Of a DNA stretch of 64,000 nucleotides, positions 22,757-35,121 are shown one piece after another; within the stretch, counting starts at the first letter, position 1; every line of letters begins with the position of its first letter. Below the pieces are notes generated by a model that saw only the letters and a list, made by a program, of their open reading frames with translations, was not told the DNA's origin and made no database searches. Source of the stretch: Megalonaias nervosa (taxonomy: Eukaryota; Mollusca; Bivalvia; Unionida; Unionidae). The stretch covers positions 1 to 64,000 of the forward strand of contig JAECUM010003672.1 in NCBI GenBank assembly GCA_016617855.1. Direction: 5' to 3'. The position numbers and the translations under genes are program-made.

Positions 22757-22989
22757 ATTTTGTTTTGGTTTGTTGCAACGTTTTCGCAACGTTTTTTATT
22801 TTCTGTACGACACGCAGTGTAATTGTTTAGCGATCGGTTCAGGTGGCGAAGACAATGCCACTAACACCTTTGGTGCGCCTGTTAACAATCACCAGACAAC
22901 ATAGCTAAGACCATTTCCTCAATATACATCGTAAATGGGTTTTCTACGCGTCCATGTACGACTGCCATTTTATTAAATATCATCTCAGT

Positions 22990-23800
22990 GTACAGTTGTA
23001 TTCAAAAGGTCTCACCGATCAGGTTCAGCATGTGCCGGCTTGATCGACAACGGTAGAACGAAGGTTTTTCAAGTGAGGATTGCGGAACGGAAGATACACG
23101 GATACACGGGCTCCGCGAAAATAATCGAGAGCAAAGTACCCCGGGGAACATTTGGGGAGAATCCAACCGATATGTGACCCTGACAGGTTACTCTTGTAGA
23201 AGCTCCTTCGTAGCTGCCACTGACAACGTCACAGGTCATACTGACCGGAATTGTTGAGGAAATCCTGACAATGTCTGGTGTGATATAGCTTCCATACCCT
23301 TTGAGTCCTGTACTTAACATTCGTTTGTCCTCGGGAATTTCATTAATATCTTCAGGACAGCCAAGAACCGTTCTCAGCAACGACCATACACTTACAACTA
23401 CGTATTTGTATTTTTAAGAGTCAGACAAGACCACAGAGCTGAGCATGTGTTCGTCTTAATTTGTATAAGTTTAAGAATCTCTGCCAGTCACCAACGACCG
23501 GTTGTATCTCTTCAGTGATGGAGGTAATGTCGCAAGCGATAATAGGAACTTCGCAACATTCCACGTTGTACCACTGCCTGACGAAAACATAAAAGAGTTA
23601 ATTGTGGGAAGACCTTATCCCCAACGTCCGAGATCAAATATTAACCCAGCTGTAATATAAGCGCAGTGTGGAGATCATGGTCATGGAAGTAACATTTGGA
23701 GTTGTATATAGAGCGACATGATGCATCGCAGCATTGATTTCGCGAAAAATTTCCTCAGAAGTCATCATATCGATCATGGATGTATTCAGTAAGTTTACGC
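22990..23800 (-). pseudogene. Polinton block B remnant, candidate minor capsid or accessory gene
   Basis: A minus-strand frame at 23069-23380 (103 codons) continues upstream in other frames as WYNVECCEVPIIACDITSIT and VVGDWQRFLNLYKLR. It contains YGSYITPDIVRISSTIPVSM followed by alternating hydrophobic stretches that would suit beta strands. It lies next to the candidate major capsid remnant in the same orientation. I do not recognise a family; the capsid role is inferred from neighbourhood. Confidence 0.3.
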
Positions 23801-23872
23801 ATCAACGCGCGAAATGTCTCCGTGTCCATGATGCCATTGGTGATCATCCGCTGACAAATTGATGCAGCCTCA

Positions 23873-24321
23873 CTAATAACTTCTAGAACTTTTGTGCCGC
23901 GCAAACCGATCCCACGAGTGCTTCCAACCAATCAGCAAGGTAGTAGGGTCGCACAGTCCACCAAGGCCGCTTCCTTTGTTCTCTTGCTCTGTCATTATCA
24001 TGGCAAATTCTTTGAGGTTTGGTACGGATTCATACGAGGGTTCAGGTGCCAGTGGAGGTGAAGGTTTTCTAAGGGACGCAGCTGTATCTTTAAACATAGT
24101 CATATTTTCCTTCCGTGTAGGTTCGTGTTTAATGTATAGGTTAGGGCGGCGCTGCCGCTTATGGCTGTTTCTCCGCTTCTGAGGTTCGGGAAAATTGCAT
24201 CGTTCGGGCGGAGGTGAAAGTACTTGTGACATAGAACCTGGTCGTGCTTTCGATAGTAGCTGCATAAAGTATGTGAATATATACTGGGTTTGATCATGTT
24301 TTCCAGCTTCAGCGTTATCAA
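23873..24321 (-). pseudogene. Polinton block B remnant, Pro- and basic-rich, unknown
   Basis: A 130-codon minus-strand frame (23873-24265) with LSPPPERCNFPEPQKRRNSH, then KRQRRP, and PPLAPEPSYESVPNLKEFA. A second, shifted frame overlaps it to 24321. Basic patches between proline-rich linkers would suit a nucleic-acid-binding virion component. No named family is recognised. Confidence 0.3.
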
Positions 24322-24398
24322 GTATTCTGTTTTAAAAAATCAAATAGCGGGCCAGGGACTTTTTAAAACACAGTAAATTCCCTGCATACCATATATAC

Positions 24399-24989
24399 TT
24401 AGTCTATACAGTTTAATGTTGTTTGAAACAAATTTTCTCCAGTTTCCGGGTACAACAAGACTGGCATTGATGAGAGTTTGAATGAACTACTTGCGATCTT
24501 CTGCATTAAAATATTGCTTCGGTTTCTCGTCAGGGGTGGTGGTATCCGTGCTAGGGTCTTAGGTGCCGCTTTCACGTTTGTGACAACTGTCTTGATGCCT
24601 TCTTGGAAATCACCAACTTCCTCTCCAATTTCTACGATGCCTTCTCGGATTCCCGCAATCAGCTCTGGCAAGTGTCCACTGGTTTCCGTGGTTGCACTCG
24701 TGACTTTCTTGATGTCTTTGGCGCTTTTGACTGTCCTAACAACATGACCCGGTCCATCTTCTGCTCTCATCATCGCTGCGGTGGTTTTTCAGCTTTCTTT
24801 AACACCTCTGAGGTTTCCCAGCCTTGTCTGCCGTCTATTTTGTTGGTTTGATAAGCGGTGCAAATGTTTTTTTGAAACCCTTTTAAAGATTTCAGAAAAT
24901 GAATTGCTAGATGGATCATCCAAGGAAGCATGAAGGCTAAGATTGCACTTGGAGGTAAAGCGTACTATTATAATAATAAACATGGACAA
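24399..24989 (-). pseudogene. Polinton block B remnant, helical protein, unknown
   Basis: A 124-codon minus-strand frame (24399-24773) with VRTVKSAKDIKKVTSATTET and LIAGIREGIVEIGEEVGDFQ, an amphipathic and probably helical stretch. A second frame (24789-24989) ends in RQTRLGNLRGVKES just upstream and probably belongs to the same gene after a frameshift. Function unknown. Confidence 0.3.
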
Positions 24990-25209
24990 GATCTACTTCA
25001 GTCCTCGCGCTTACTGGAGGGTGAAGCTGCTTTTAAAAAGTCAGCAGCGCGGCAAAGTTCAGCAAACAAGCACTGTGACAAATTTATCTAGCCACGCCAA
25101 GGAAGATTTTACGTCAATGGTTTGATGTGAAAACACCTAACAATGTTCATCGGGCTGATCCTCCCTTTCTTCCACATGATCTCGTATGTGAACATACATA
25201 AAGTTCGCT

Positions 25210-25923
25210 TTAATAATTGTAGATGTAGCCAGTAGATACAATGAAGTGGAGCTACTGGCATCTAAAGATTCAATAAGTGTTGCAGATGCGATTAAACGTG
25301 TTTACACACGCAGACAATTCACATGGTCACAGCTGTTGCAAGTGGACCCGGGAAAAGAATTTGTTGGAGCTGTTACTCTGTTGTTAACAAAATATAAGGT
25401 GCTGTTGCTACTTTGTTAGCAAAACATAAGTTGCGTTTCGTGTTGGGCATGTTAATATACATTGCGACTAGGCTATTGTGGAACGAATTTACCTTACACT
25501 TACGGAATGGTTATTCGGACATTAATACACGCAGAAATTATTGATGATACATCAGACCCGATCTCGCGAGTGGGTAGCACGATTACATCCATAATACAAG
25601 CACTAAATAACGAAACCACGCACATAATTGGACTAAAACCTACTGTGGAAATTCGGCAGACGACTGTCTTCATTACATTCAAACTATTTCACAACCGCCG
25701 CCTTTATATCCATCCAGAACCAACTTTGTTCGGTATCTATATGCACCGGGGAGTTAGAAGGCAGACAGTGTCATGCTACTGACTCTGTATGGTCCGTTGA
25801 TGTATTTACATTCTCGAACCGGATTGATACTCTAAGGCAACCAATACGTTACCAGTTAGCGGGAACAAAGCCTTCTAGTACAGCATTTGTATTCCCACAG
25901 ACACAGAACAACCGCCAATGTTA
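25210..25923 (+). pseudogene. Polinton-type rve integrase, degenerate
   Basis: Two recognisable ends. The core-domain part (25210-25400) reads IIVDVASRYNEVELLASKDS, then SVADAIKRVYTR, and LLQVDPGKEFVGAV, giving the first two acidic catalytic residues (Asp in VDVASRY, Asp in VDPGKEF). The C-terminal part (25600-25923) contains LNNETTHIIGLKP and later GELEGRQCHATDSVWSVDVF with RQPIRYQLAG. The third catalytic Glu region between them is lost or scrambled by frameshifts. Integrases of this kind insert Polintons and are also related to retroviral integrases. It is convergent with the polymerase that follows on the minus strand. Confidence 0.75.
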
Positions 25924-26050
25924 ATTTTGTTTTTTCGCGTGCCCGTACGCATAAGTAGTTATTCAGTCGGGAAATATCTACTGTTTAGTGCCAAGCGGGG
26001 TCAAACTTGTTTTACTGCAGCTATACATACTCATCCAATGTTGTTTTCGG

Positions 26051-26312
26051 TGGGGGGGGGAGTAGGTTTGGGGTGGGTGGGTGTTTGTTTTGTTGTTTGT
26101 TTGTTTTATTGTTTTTTGTTTTTGGGAGTTTTCTTTTGTTTCTTTTTTTGTTATATATTTTTAAAGGATCAGATTTGCTATGTGTGCGAAATCACATCAT
26201 TGCTGCAAACATTCCGCGTACATGTTCAGCTTGAGATCCTTTTGTTGTACAATCACCCTTGAAACTTCTTTATCCTTTTTGATATTTTTTTTTTTTTTTT
26301 TTTTTTTTTTTG
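26051..26312. repeat. Low-complexity G-rich, T-rich and poly(T) stretches
   Basis: A G-rich run at about 26051-26084, GTTT-rich DNA to about 26165 and a pure T run at 26285-26311 lie between the integrase and polymerase remnants. Confidence 0.85.
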
Positions 26313-28756
26313 CCTGATCTAACAACAATAATCGTGTACTTTTTCGGGAGCAGTCGCACGTATTCCTCTATAGTTTTACCCTTTATCTTTGAACTTACCA
26401 ACAACATTTTTGTGTGAGCTACTAAACAGTGGATGATCTTTAGGATACTCACTGGTGTCAAACTTGTTTACCAGAAACGTCTTATCCGTGTCACGTACAC
26501 ATCACTAGTGGTAATTCTGCATCAACAATGAATCTGTGTCGGTGCATACCAACTTGATGCTATCACCGTACATCGGTTTGATCTAATCATGATAAAACTC
26601 ATACACCAGCAGTTTTGGTAAGTCCAACACAGAAGCGCTAACACAGATAGGCTTTCTCAGCTTCAGTTTCGAATTTTTACTGTGCAAGGCTATGAGTCCA
26701 CCATCGAAGATCTTCCGGGACTCAAGTACCGGGTCAACAATAAGCATACGAAACTTGATATGTTCATTATCACGGGCAAGGTTGAAGTGAATCCGTTTCA
26801 GAATATTCTCCATAGTCTTGCCGAACACAGCATTGTTCATGAGTTTGAAGAAATTTCGCTTGTGGCATTTGTGTGCAGATATGTATTAATTTTGAATGTA
26901 CATGGGCATTCGTGCGTTCTGGTGAAGCTGTCCTCGATGGATCTGTGTCACACGTGTACCCAATCACAGATATAATTAAAAATTACGTATGTGAACTACA
27001 TAGTTGTTTTTAATTCTCAGGTTTGGGACTAGCTTATTACATTCTGTATACCTTCCTCCAGTATCATTTATAATCTCAAACTGATACGGATACAACCAAA
27101 CCTGTGGCACCGCGCTTCCGGTGCTAGCGGAGACTCATTGAGGATAATGTGAAGCTAGTTTTTATACTCCAGGTAGATTTCAAAAAAGTATGCGGTATCA
27201 CTGTAGCGTTTATATCCGTTTATATTTACGCTCTCAAGATCGATCCTCTGAAACTCGCCAACAAACATAGGCCGCATCACTGCCCAACCATAAAGATTGT
27301 TGTAGTCAAGATACATGATGAAACTGTTTGGGACAGTGGCGTCATATTCGTACACGTTTGTGCTGTTAGTACTACCGTAGTGGTGATATTGATATACCGC
27401 CACGGATTCCACGCTCGATAAATAAATGTTGATGGATGTCGGCGAGAAGCTTCAGTTCTACTTTTAACTTAAGCAGAAGTGCATCCCAAGTCATTCCCGG
27501 TGACAAAAAGCAGTAAGCGGGTCAAGCTTGTATACACACATTGCTGTATCTCGAAACGTCTAAAAAATATCCATGAGCAAAACTACATATGTATTTAAAT
27601 GCAGATCATGATAGTCATGAAGGTTTTGACAAGGAAACTCGGACCAGACTTTGTTTCCATGTCATAGACGCTGGCGGAAATGAACCGAAGCTGACCCAGC
27701 TTAAACGTCGCGTATTTATCCGTGTTGTTGAGGATTAAGCTTATTGGTGCCTTTGATGCTGATGCAGTGACTCCTTGCATGATCAGGTGGTCATCATATC
27801 CATGCAGGCTATGAAGCATCTTTGAGATTTCTTGATAAAATCACAACAGTAGATTACATGGATCGTGCGCGGCTCCTCAATACATGCCAGTAATTGACAG
27901 TGATCGCTAACGATGTCATCAAAGGAGCAAAAAGCTCCTTCACAAATGCAGCAATGAGTGACAGGAAAAAACTCACGAATGTATTCTTAGTCATAATGTC
28001 CACGGTGGATGAGAGCTGTTGTCTAATGCATTTTGCCGTAACCTCGAGTTACTTAAGAAACGCCTCAACCATGCCGGGCCATGATACGACATTGGCGGCT
28101 TTTTTTGCAAATAGCATCTGATTGCAGTATAACAAAACCAGGATGCGATTTGTTCAGCCACAACTGTTGTATTGGACGTTTAGTCTGATGCGTTCACTGA
28201 AATGATAAGACATTCGATGTCCACATAGATGAAATATGGTACTTTCATTTTCGTTGCACCGAAGAAAATATCAGAATGTTTTCTACCCGATTCTGTCATA
28301 ATAGTGCGCTTCGGCTTTTCACTGATTACACCGCAGTAAAAGTTATGCTCATCAAGTAGATGTTGGGCACTACATACATGCATGCAACATATGCATGAAA
28401 ATTTCTCACCATCGAACTTACTATGACATCATAGTATTTGTTGGAAATTTTTGATCAGTGAGTAACGGTATACCTTTACCAAGCTCTTACTCGAACGGAA
28501 TAATTGCCAGATAATCTTGCAAATTACCACGACGTTTATGCAACTCAAACTCGGGGACTTGTAAATAACGTGCTTTTAAAGCTGCCTCAGTGTCAATGGT
28601 ATTTACGATACGGCGCCTGCGCTCTTGTTCATCACCAACTACCTTTGTTATTTCAGCCCGGTCGGCTTGTGTATGGATTTTTATACAATACTGCACTGAC
28701 TTTTCAAAATTTTGCTTTACAGTTAACTGTGACGCCTCATGGGAAAGTACTAGCAT
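26290..28756 (-). pseudogene. Protein-primed family B DNA polymerase of Polinton block B, degenerate
   Basis: Reading the minus strand from high to low coordinates, the conserved polymerase landmarks occur in the right order but in different frames. They are an N-terminal segment (28487-28756), the exonuclease-I motif IYVDIECL (28180-28383), palm motif A YLDYNNLYGWAV (27155-27412), the motif B region MNNAVFGKTMEN (26583-26840), motif C CTDTDSLL (about 26525-26550), and a YPKDHPLFSS...KNVVGKFKD segment (about 26370-26455). This enzyme would replicate the element from a protein primer. In the exonuclease motif the usual Asp-Phe-Glu is Asp-Ile-Glu. Stops and shifts make it inactive. Block C retains the C-terminal half of a similar enzyme in one open frame. 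Confidence 0.8.
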
Positions 28757-28869
28757 TGAAATTATGTCATCTGTTATCGTAACGCTTGGTATTCGTATTC
28801 CACGCTCTCATGCATGTTGCCATAGCTGAATCACAGTAGGTATGCTTATGTATATAAGATAATACTTCG

Positions 28870-29890
28870 TTTAATTGAAAAATTGTTATATTATCGTTTT
28901 TACTGTACCTGGGTTCGAAACTACGATCGCCTCAATCCTGGGTTTTATTTTATTTAATTCTGTGTCATTTTCAAAGGCACTGGCATTTAGTGTTTCCACA
29001 ATCATAGGTTCTGTGTCTTTGCCTGCGGGCGCATTAATACTCGCGAACAGATCCACATGGCCGGCAAAGCTGATTACGCGACTTTACTCAGATGCCACCT
29101 TTAAGAAATGATCGAGCACCGAGACCAACATGTAGCGCTAGCAAATATGATTTACAGTATTCGTAATGACATGTTCTTCTGCATTATTTCACGTTTGCCA
29201 AGCCATACCCCTTTGCAGTGAATGCGTCCTAATGCCTTTGAACTTCCATAATGCGAGAAGTTTCTCTAACTGAGCAAGAAGACAGTGTCATGTCTTCATT
29301 TACGGTAATCAGAGGTACTATACGAGTGTCTTGTAAATAAACAGGCGCGCAATCTGAATAATCAGTCAAAAGAAAGAAAAAACAATAAACTCATATAAAA
29401 TGTGTCTTAAGTCGATCTAGGCCGAAATGACCTTAAATGATCAACCACTGAGTACTGCACCAAACCTCATATTGCCACTTGGAGCGTAAAACCCAATACT
29501 TCGAAATGTTTTGGATTGTTTGTATCTCAGAGCTATAGGGTTTTTTGTGGGTTTGTTTTTTTTAGCTTCTCTGAACTTAAAAGTGGTTCATAAAATATTG
29601 CCCCATCAGATAGTGAGTGTGGATGCCATCGTTATATTAATACAGAAAGTATCCTTATAATTGCTAGGTTTACCATCATTAGTGACATATTCACTGACTT
29701 CGCCACATAGGTTTCAACGGTTTGCACTTTACTTACACAATATCAAACGATGACTTTTCATTCCTTTTGTTTTGTTCCTCGCCAAGTCTATGTCGTTGAT
29801 GTTCTAAAATAATTCATGGGTACATGTTTATTTTTTCTGCTTGTCTTTGAATCTAAATCTAGCTACACTTTATATTGGACAGTAGGTTCC
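28870..29890. other. No gene recognised
   Basis: Short frames only (for example 28875-29111 +). This could include the decayed end of Polinton block B, but no terminal repeat was identified. Confidence 0.5.
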
Positions 29891-29892
29891 TG

Positions 29893-30115
29893 ACATATTC
29901 AGAGTGGGCAGAATTCCTGAGATGAGGCAGTGTGTGCAGGGTTCCTCCCATGAGGCAGTATAAGCAGTGTTCCTGGAATAAGGCAGTGTGGGCAGAGTTC
30001 CTGAGATGAGGCAGTGTGGGCAGGGTTCCTGGGATGAGACAGTCCAGGCAGGGTTCCTTTGATGAGACAGTATGGGCAGAGTTCCTGGGTGAGGCAATGT
30101 GCCCATGGTTTTCGG
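29893..30115. repeat. Minisatellite, 26-27-bp unit, about 8 copies
   Basis: Units of the type GGGCAGAGTTCCTGAGATGA followed by GGCAGTGT repeat about eight times with scattered changes. Two overlapping minus-strand frames of 88 and 116 codons (29859-30125 and 29870-30220) are produced by the repeat. Confidence 0.88.
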
Positions 30116-30229
30116 GATGATGCAATATAAGTAGTTTATACCTTTAATCTTTGTTATCATGTGCAAATCTTCCAAAACCAATAGCTGAGAGTTTTTGATC
30201 CATACTTCAACTAATGTCATTTATTGGCA

Positions 30230-31330
30230 GATACAGTCATGTACGAGGATAAGCGAAATTTGCCAGTCTAATCATATTTATAATTTTTGTGTCACAGGAG
30301 TTGTCCAGGGTTACGTATTATTGCTGGTATATTCAGCCTGGCAATGTTTTAATCGATTTTCCATCTAATCAAAATGTAGATTACCAGTACAAAGCATTCT
30401 AAGCTATGTACACTTGGTTCAGATAGCCGAGTTTTAGCCATCTTATCTGCCCTATCGTTTCGAGGGATATCAGAATGTGAAGGTATCCACATGAATTCCA
30501 CAATATGACTGACGTACTCTTATGTTTTTTCAGCTCCATTTAGACTTACATGCTGGAAGAATTGCCCGTTTTCAGTAGTCGTATCACATTAAGAATGGCT
30601 ACATTTTAAATAGTATTGGATTTAATTCTACTGAATATATGGAGCAGTGTCCAGGTAGTCGTGCCACACTGTCTCTGGAATCACTGTTGCAACAGCAGTA
30701 CGCTCAGGAGCTGTGGAGTTAGATCTATTGGTATAAATCTGAGTGTACCACCATCACCTAATTTCTACTTCAGAAAGTATTTTATTGCTTATTTCTATAG
30801 ATGGGCAGGTCCTTGAGGCGGGATCTGATTAATCTAAGGTTTCCGCCGGTGCAGTTGGGAGTCCTGAATTTCGTTTTATTCTGGGAGATTACTCTGAAGT
30901 TTGCGTCTTATGGGTACGTAGAACCTCCCTACCGTTTGACGCTTAGGACGAGATTTATCATGGCTTGAATTCCTGGCTACGTACTTCTGGAAAATTGCCT
31001 CCCGCATCATATTAGCGGGCAGTCCTATTGACAAACTAACTTCTTCCCTGGATATTCTATCTATTGCTTCGGGGCAAATAATAGACTTCCAGATTCTAAT
31101 GTCACCAGGAAACTTGGAGAGATCTACATAAGATGGTTATACTACTTTAGCAAGATCGTTGATCATGATGTTAAAAAGAGTAAGACCAATCAAGCTACTC
31201 TACCGGATACCACTTTTGAGTTCTTGTACAAATGACTACTTATTTCTAGCACTACTTTGTATCTCTTGACCTGCTAAAAAAATTTGATACAATTTTGCTT
31301 CAAAATAGTGGTTTTAACTAATAGTTACTT
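30230..31330. other. No gene recognised
   Basis: AT-rich with short frames only. Scattered minus-strand words suggest a very old retroelement, but I could not assign any domain. Confidence 0.4.
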
Positions 31331-31334
31331 CTCC

Positions 31335-31695
31335 TTGCTAGCAAGGACATCCTTGGGATTTCTAGTGCGTCTAAATCAATTTAGCGGGGAAATCATTGGG
31401 ATTTCTAGTGTATCTAAATCAGTTTAGCAGGGAAATTCTTGTAAGTTCTTGTGCGTCTAAATCAATTAGCAAGGAAATCCTTGTAATTTCTAGTGCGTCT
31501 AAATAAATTCAGCATGGAAATCCTTGGGATTTCTAGTGTGTCTAAATGAATTTATCAGGGAAATTTGTTTAATTTCTAGTGCGTATAAATCAATTTAGCA
31601 AGGAAATCCGGGGGGGGGGGGGGCTTCTGGTGTGTCTAAATTTATTTAGCAGGAAAATTCTTGGAGTTTCGAGTATGTCTAAGTCTATTTAGTGC
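31335..31695. repeat. Minisatellite, about 52-bp unit, about 7 copies
   Basis: Unit contains AATCCTTGGGATTTCTAGTG and CGTCTAAATCAATTTAGCA. In one unit (31610-31622) a run of 13 G replaces the usual TTGGGATT. Confidence 0.88.
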
Positions 31696-31929
31696 CTGGT
31701 TTTTATCCCTAATAGCTTGCTTACAATTAGAACTGACACGAATAACAAAACAATCGAATCATAATACTTTTTGCTAATACTGAAATATTCTTTTGTAAAT
31801 CTAGAGAATTTTGCAATATTTCGTAAGGAAAGAAACAAAGCAAAACGTAAACTATGCAGTGTCGAATTAGTTTACGAAGGAACAACTTCAAACTTGCTAC
31901 TTCACCTGAAATTCAAAATTCCATTCACA

Positions 31930-32852
31930 ATGTAATCATAATGTCAAAATTTGAACAGTACACTGCTCACATCATCGCCCTTGCTATTCAGTGTCAAAGT
32001 TTGAGCAGTACACTGCACGCATCATCGCCCTTTCAATTCAGCGTCATTCAAAGTTTAAACAGTACATTGCTCACATCATCGCCCTTGCTATTCAGTGTCA
32101 TTCCAAGTTTGAACAGTACACTGCTCACATCATCGCCCTTTCTATTCAGTGTCATTCCAAGTTTGAACAGTACACTGCACACATCATCGCTCTTCTATTC
32201 CGTGTCATTCAAAGTTTGAACAGTGCACTGTTCACATCATCGCCCTTTCAATTCAGTGTCAAAGTTTGAACAGTACACTGCTCACATCATCGCCCTTTCT
32301 ATTCAGTGTCATTCCAAGTTTGAACAGTACACTGCTCACATCATTGCCCTTTGTATTCAGTGTAATTCCAAGTTTTAACAGTACATTGCTCACATCATCG
32401 CCCTTGCTATTCAGTGTCATTCCAAGTTTGAACAGTGCACTGTTCACATCATCACCCTTTCAATTCAGTGTCAAAGTCTGAACAGTACACTGCACATATC
32501 ATCGCCCTTTCTATTCAGTGTCATTCAAAGTTTGAGCAGTAAACTGCACGCATCATCGCCCTTTCAATTCGGTGTCATTCAAAGTTTAAACAGTACACTG
32601 CTCACATCATCGCCCTTGCTATTCAGTGTCATTCAAAGTTTGAACAGTACACTGCTCCAATCATCGCTCTTCTATTCAGTGTCAAAGTTTGAACAGTACA
32701 CTACTCATATCATCGCCCTTGCTATTCAGTCTCATTCAAAGTTTGAACAGTACACTGCATACATCATCGCCCTTTCTATTCAGTGTCATTCCAAGTTTAA
32801 CAGTACACTGCTCACATCATCGCCCTTTCTATTCAGTGTCATTCAGGTACTC
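31930..32852. repeat. Minisatellite, 54-bp unit with shorter variants, about 17 copies
   Basis: Unit contains CAGTGTCATTCCAAGTTTGA, ACAGTACACTGCTCACATCA and TCGCCCTTTCTATT. Some copies lack ATTC and are 50 bp. Because 54 is a multiple of three, several long open frames appear on both strands (31854-32219, 31991-32269, 32259-32447, 32532-32903). They encode the same short peptide repeated and are not supported as genes. Confidence 0.95.
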
Positions 32853-33779
32853 TTGAAGGTATTACGTGTAATACAACAATGCATAAAATATGGGTCATGT
32901 TAAAGTGAACAAAACATATACGTATCAATCAACCAGTGCTCCAAATAGGTTGTGGACTGTTGTCGGATATTCGTTCAAGCTGCAATCAATCAAACCCGCA
33001 TACCACCCAAATCTCTTATACCATCCTATGATCATCTTAACTTGGAAAGTTACCTTGAATATATTTCTACATTTGGTCTCCAAGTTTTTAAGTCTTTATA
33101 CATTTATTGGGAATTACCACAATGCTTAAAATAGGGCGCTGTCCTTTTCGTTTGTTTTCATATTTTTCTTACTGCAAATAAATCAACGGACATTAGATTA
33201 TAGCAAATCAATGCTGTATACACTGTACTCTGAACTATAGAAGAATGTGTTACATATAACCTTTCAGTAAACATACTGGGAACAATGAAGAAAAAAAAAA
33301 TCATCCTTGTAATCATTAACACCAATGATTACCAATACACAGAATATTGGATTGATCAAATGGGTAGACTTTTGTTCTTCCTTTATTTTTTTTCTGACCA
33401 GTTGACCCTGTAGTCAAAATACTTTCTATGATCATATTTATCTGAATGTAGCCACATGACAAATCTGTGTAAACAAAAAGCGCAAGTGGACCTGAGATAG
33501 CTTTCCTGACTGACATCTTCCTAAGTATGAATGCAAGAGCAGCCGGCCAAGAAATCTGGGTCTGATGGATGTCTTCTGTTCAGAGTTCTTAAAATGCATA
33601 AGACTGCATATATTATGAAGCAACTGTTTCAGGGTTTCTTTACTATTTTGTTCTCTTCATTCATATTTTATCGCATATTATCATCATTGTCTAATATTAA
33701 AAGGCTTCTATGCCATCATATTTTGTGTCAAATTTGGTCAAATTTATGTTCCATGTGCGTTTTTTATATCGATAAAGTT

Positions 33780-34400
33780 GTGTCAATGTTTATCTATTTT
33801 TAGTAACGGCAGTCATATCTGACGGCTGAACTACATCATTCGCACAAACCTGAAAAATGTTTGAGTTAGTACACTTTCTGTCAAATTGATTAAACTTTGT
33901 TAAGCAGTCATTTAGAAGTTTGTTAAGTTTTAGTAAAATCAGACATATTTTACACGCATCATTACAGACATATTTTACACGCATCATTACAAATGTAAAT
34001 TATGTTTTCATCGGAATACTTTCTGCAAAATTAGGTCGAACGCTTTTGAACTTTTTTTTCACAAGTCGCTTAAAGAATTTTCCATGTTAGTAAGGGTATC
34101 ACTTATATAAATTTGAAACCTCTTACAACCAGAATGCTATCCACCAAATTTGATTAAAATGAACTGAGCAGTTTTGTCGAGGTCACTCATAATTTTTCTT
34201 CTCCTTTCTAGTTGTCATAATGACGGCCAAATTTGACGGCGGATTAGCATAATTTCTTGAATAAATTTGAATTGGCTTTATGTCCGAATACTTTTCTGTA
34301 AAGGTTGATCGAATTCTGTTTGGTAGTTCTTCAGAAAAATTATTTTACGTTTTTCTAGTTTTGTTTATTTTTAGCAGCGGTAGTCACACTTTTGTCGGAA
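33780..34400. repeat. Degenerate dispersed repeat, three partial copies
   Basis: The words AGTAACGGCAGTCATATCTG (33802), TCATAATGACGGCCAAATTTG (34216, shortened to 20: CATAATGACGGCCAAATTTG) and AGCAGCGGTAGTCACACTTT (34373) head similar stretches of about 170-400 bp. A GAATACTTTCTG(C/T)AAA(A/G) block recurs in two of them. Old and poorly bounded. Confidence 0.35.
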
Positions 34401-35121
34401 ATATTATGGTTCATACTCATGTTCTTCGTACTATTACTTTTATAAATTCAGGTGTATATGTCCCTATTTTGTTATAAAGGTACATCGATTAAAGACACGA
34501 ATCACCGAATGAAGGAAGCACCTTTATAAAGTCGTAATTCAAAGTGAATAAATTCTCCCATAGCAAACAAACTTTTAGGATTTCCTCAAAAACTGCGAAC
34601 TCTTGATCTCCTCCTCTGTGAAAAAGTAGGGATTTCTTCAGTAGAGTTCCAGTGTTTATTGCTCTCTTCTTCAATGATAATACTATCATTACATTATTCA
34701 TTAATATTGTTCATAGTCTCATATTCAGTGTATTGCAAAATATCTCACTCTGAGGGGATTCCTCCCCCACCACTAATAAAAAATTAGGTGAATTCTAATT
34801 TCAGACTGGTTTAAAGACCTTCAGCTTATGCTCGTGGAAGAAGATCCTCTGATTACACAATACTGGTAGCAATACCGAATATGACTAGAATCTGGGATGC
34901 AAATTCCCTTCAAAGACACAGTCTAAAATTACCTAAACCCCTTTTCAACCCCACAACACAGACATCACTTTTGAACTGATCAGATAAATTCTGACAAATA
35001 TTGATAAATTGAAAAAGTCATTGTAAAAATCTTAAATTTGTTAAAATTTGCAAGATTATCATACAATTACACTGTAACCTGAACCGTAATCTCTCTAGAA
35101 GTAAGATGCTGTGCAACCAGT

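Larger units (their letters stand above)
19500..28760. mobile_element. Polinton/Maverick-like relic, block B
   Basis: A 9-kb block with the hallmark pair of an rve integrase (25210-25923, +) and a protein-primed family B DNA polymerase (26290-28756, -). Minus-strand remnants at 19.7-25.0 kb probably represent capsid and accessory genes. All frames are broken by stops and shifts, and a SINE has inserted at 22396. Terminal inverted repeats and a 6-bp duplication, expected for this class, were not located. Several fragments are shared with block A, showing two copies of related elements 8 kb apart. The integrase and polymerase are solid; the other assignments are tentative. Confidence 0.75.

Noticed and set aside
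29859..30220. Minus frames with regularly spaced His/Cys/Pro words resembling a zinc-finger array
   Set aside because: Produced by the 26-27-bp minisatellite; spacing does not fit C2H2 fingers.
31854..32903. Long frames of up to 123 codons that look like a repeat protein
   Set aside because: They are explained by a 54-bp tandem unit; the opposite strand is equally open and there is no start context or splice evidence.
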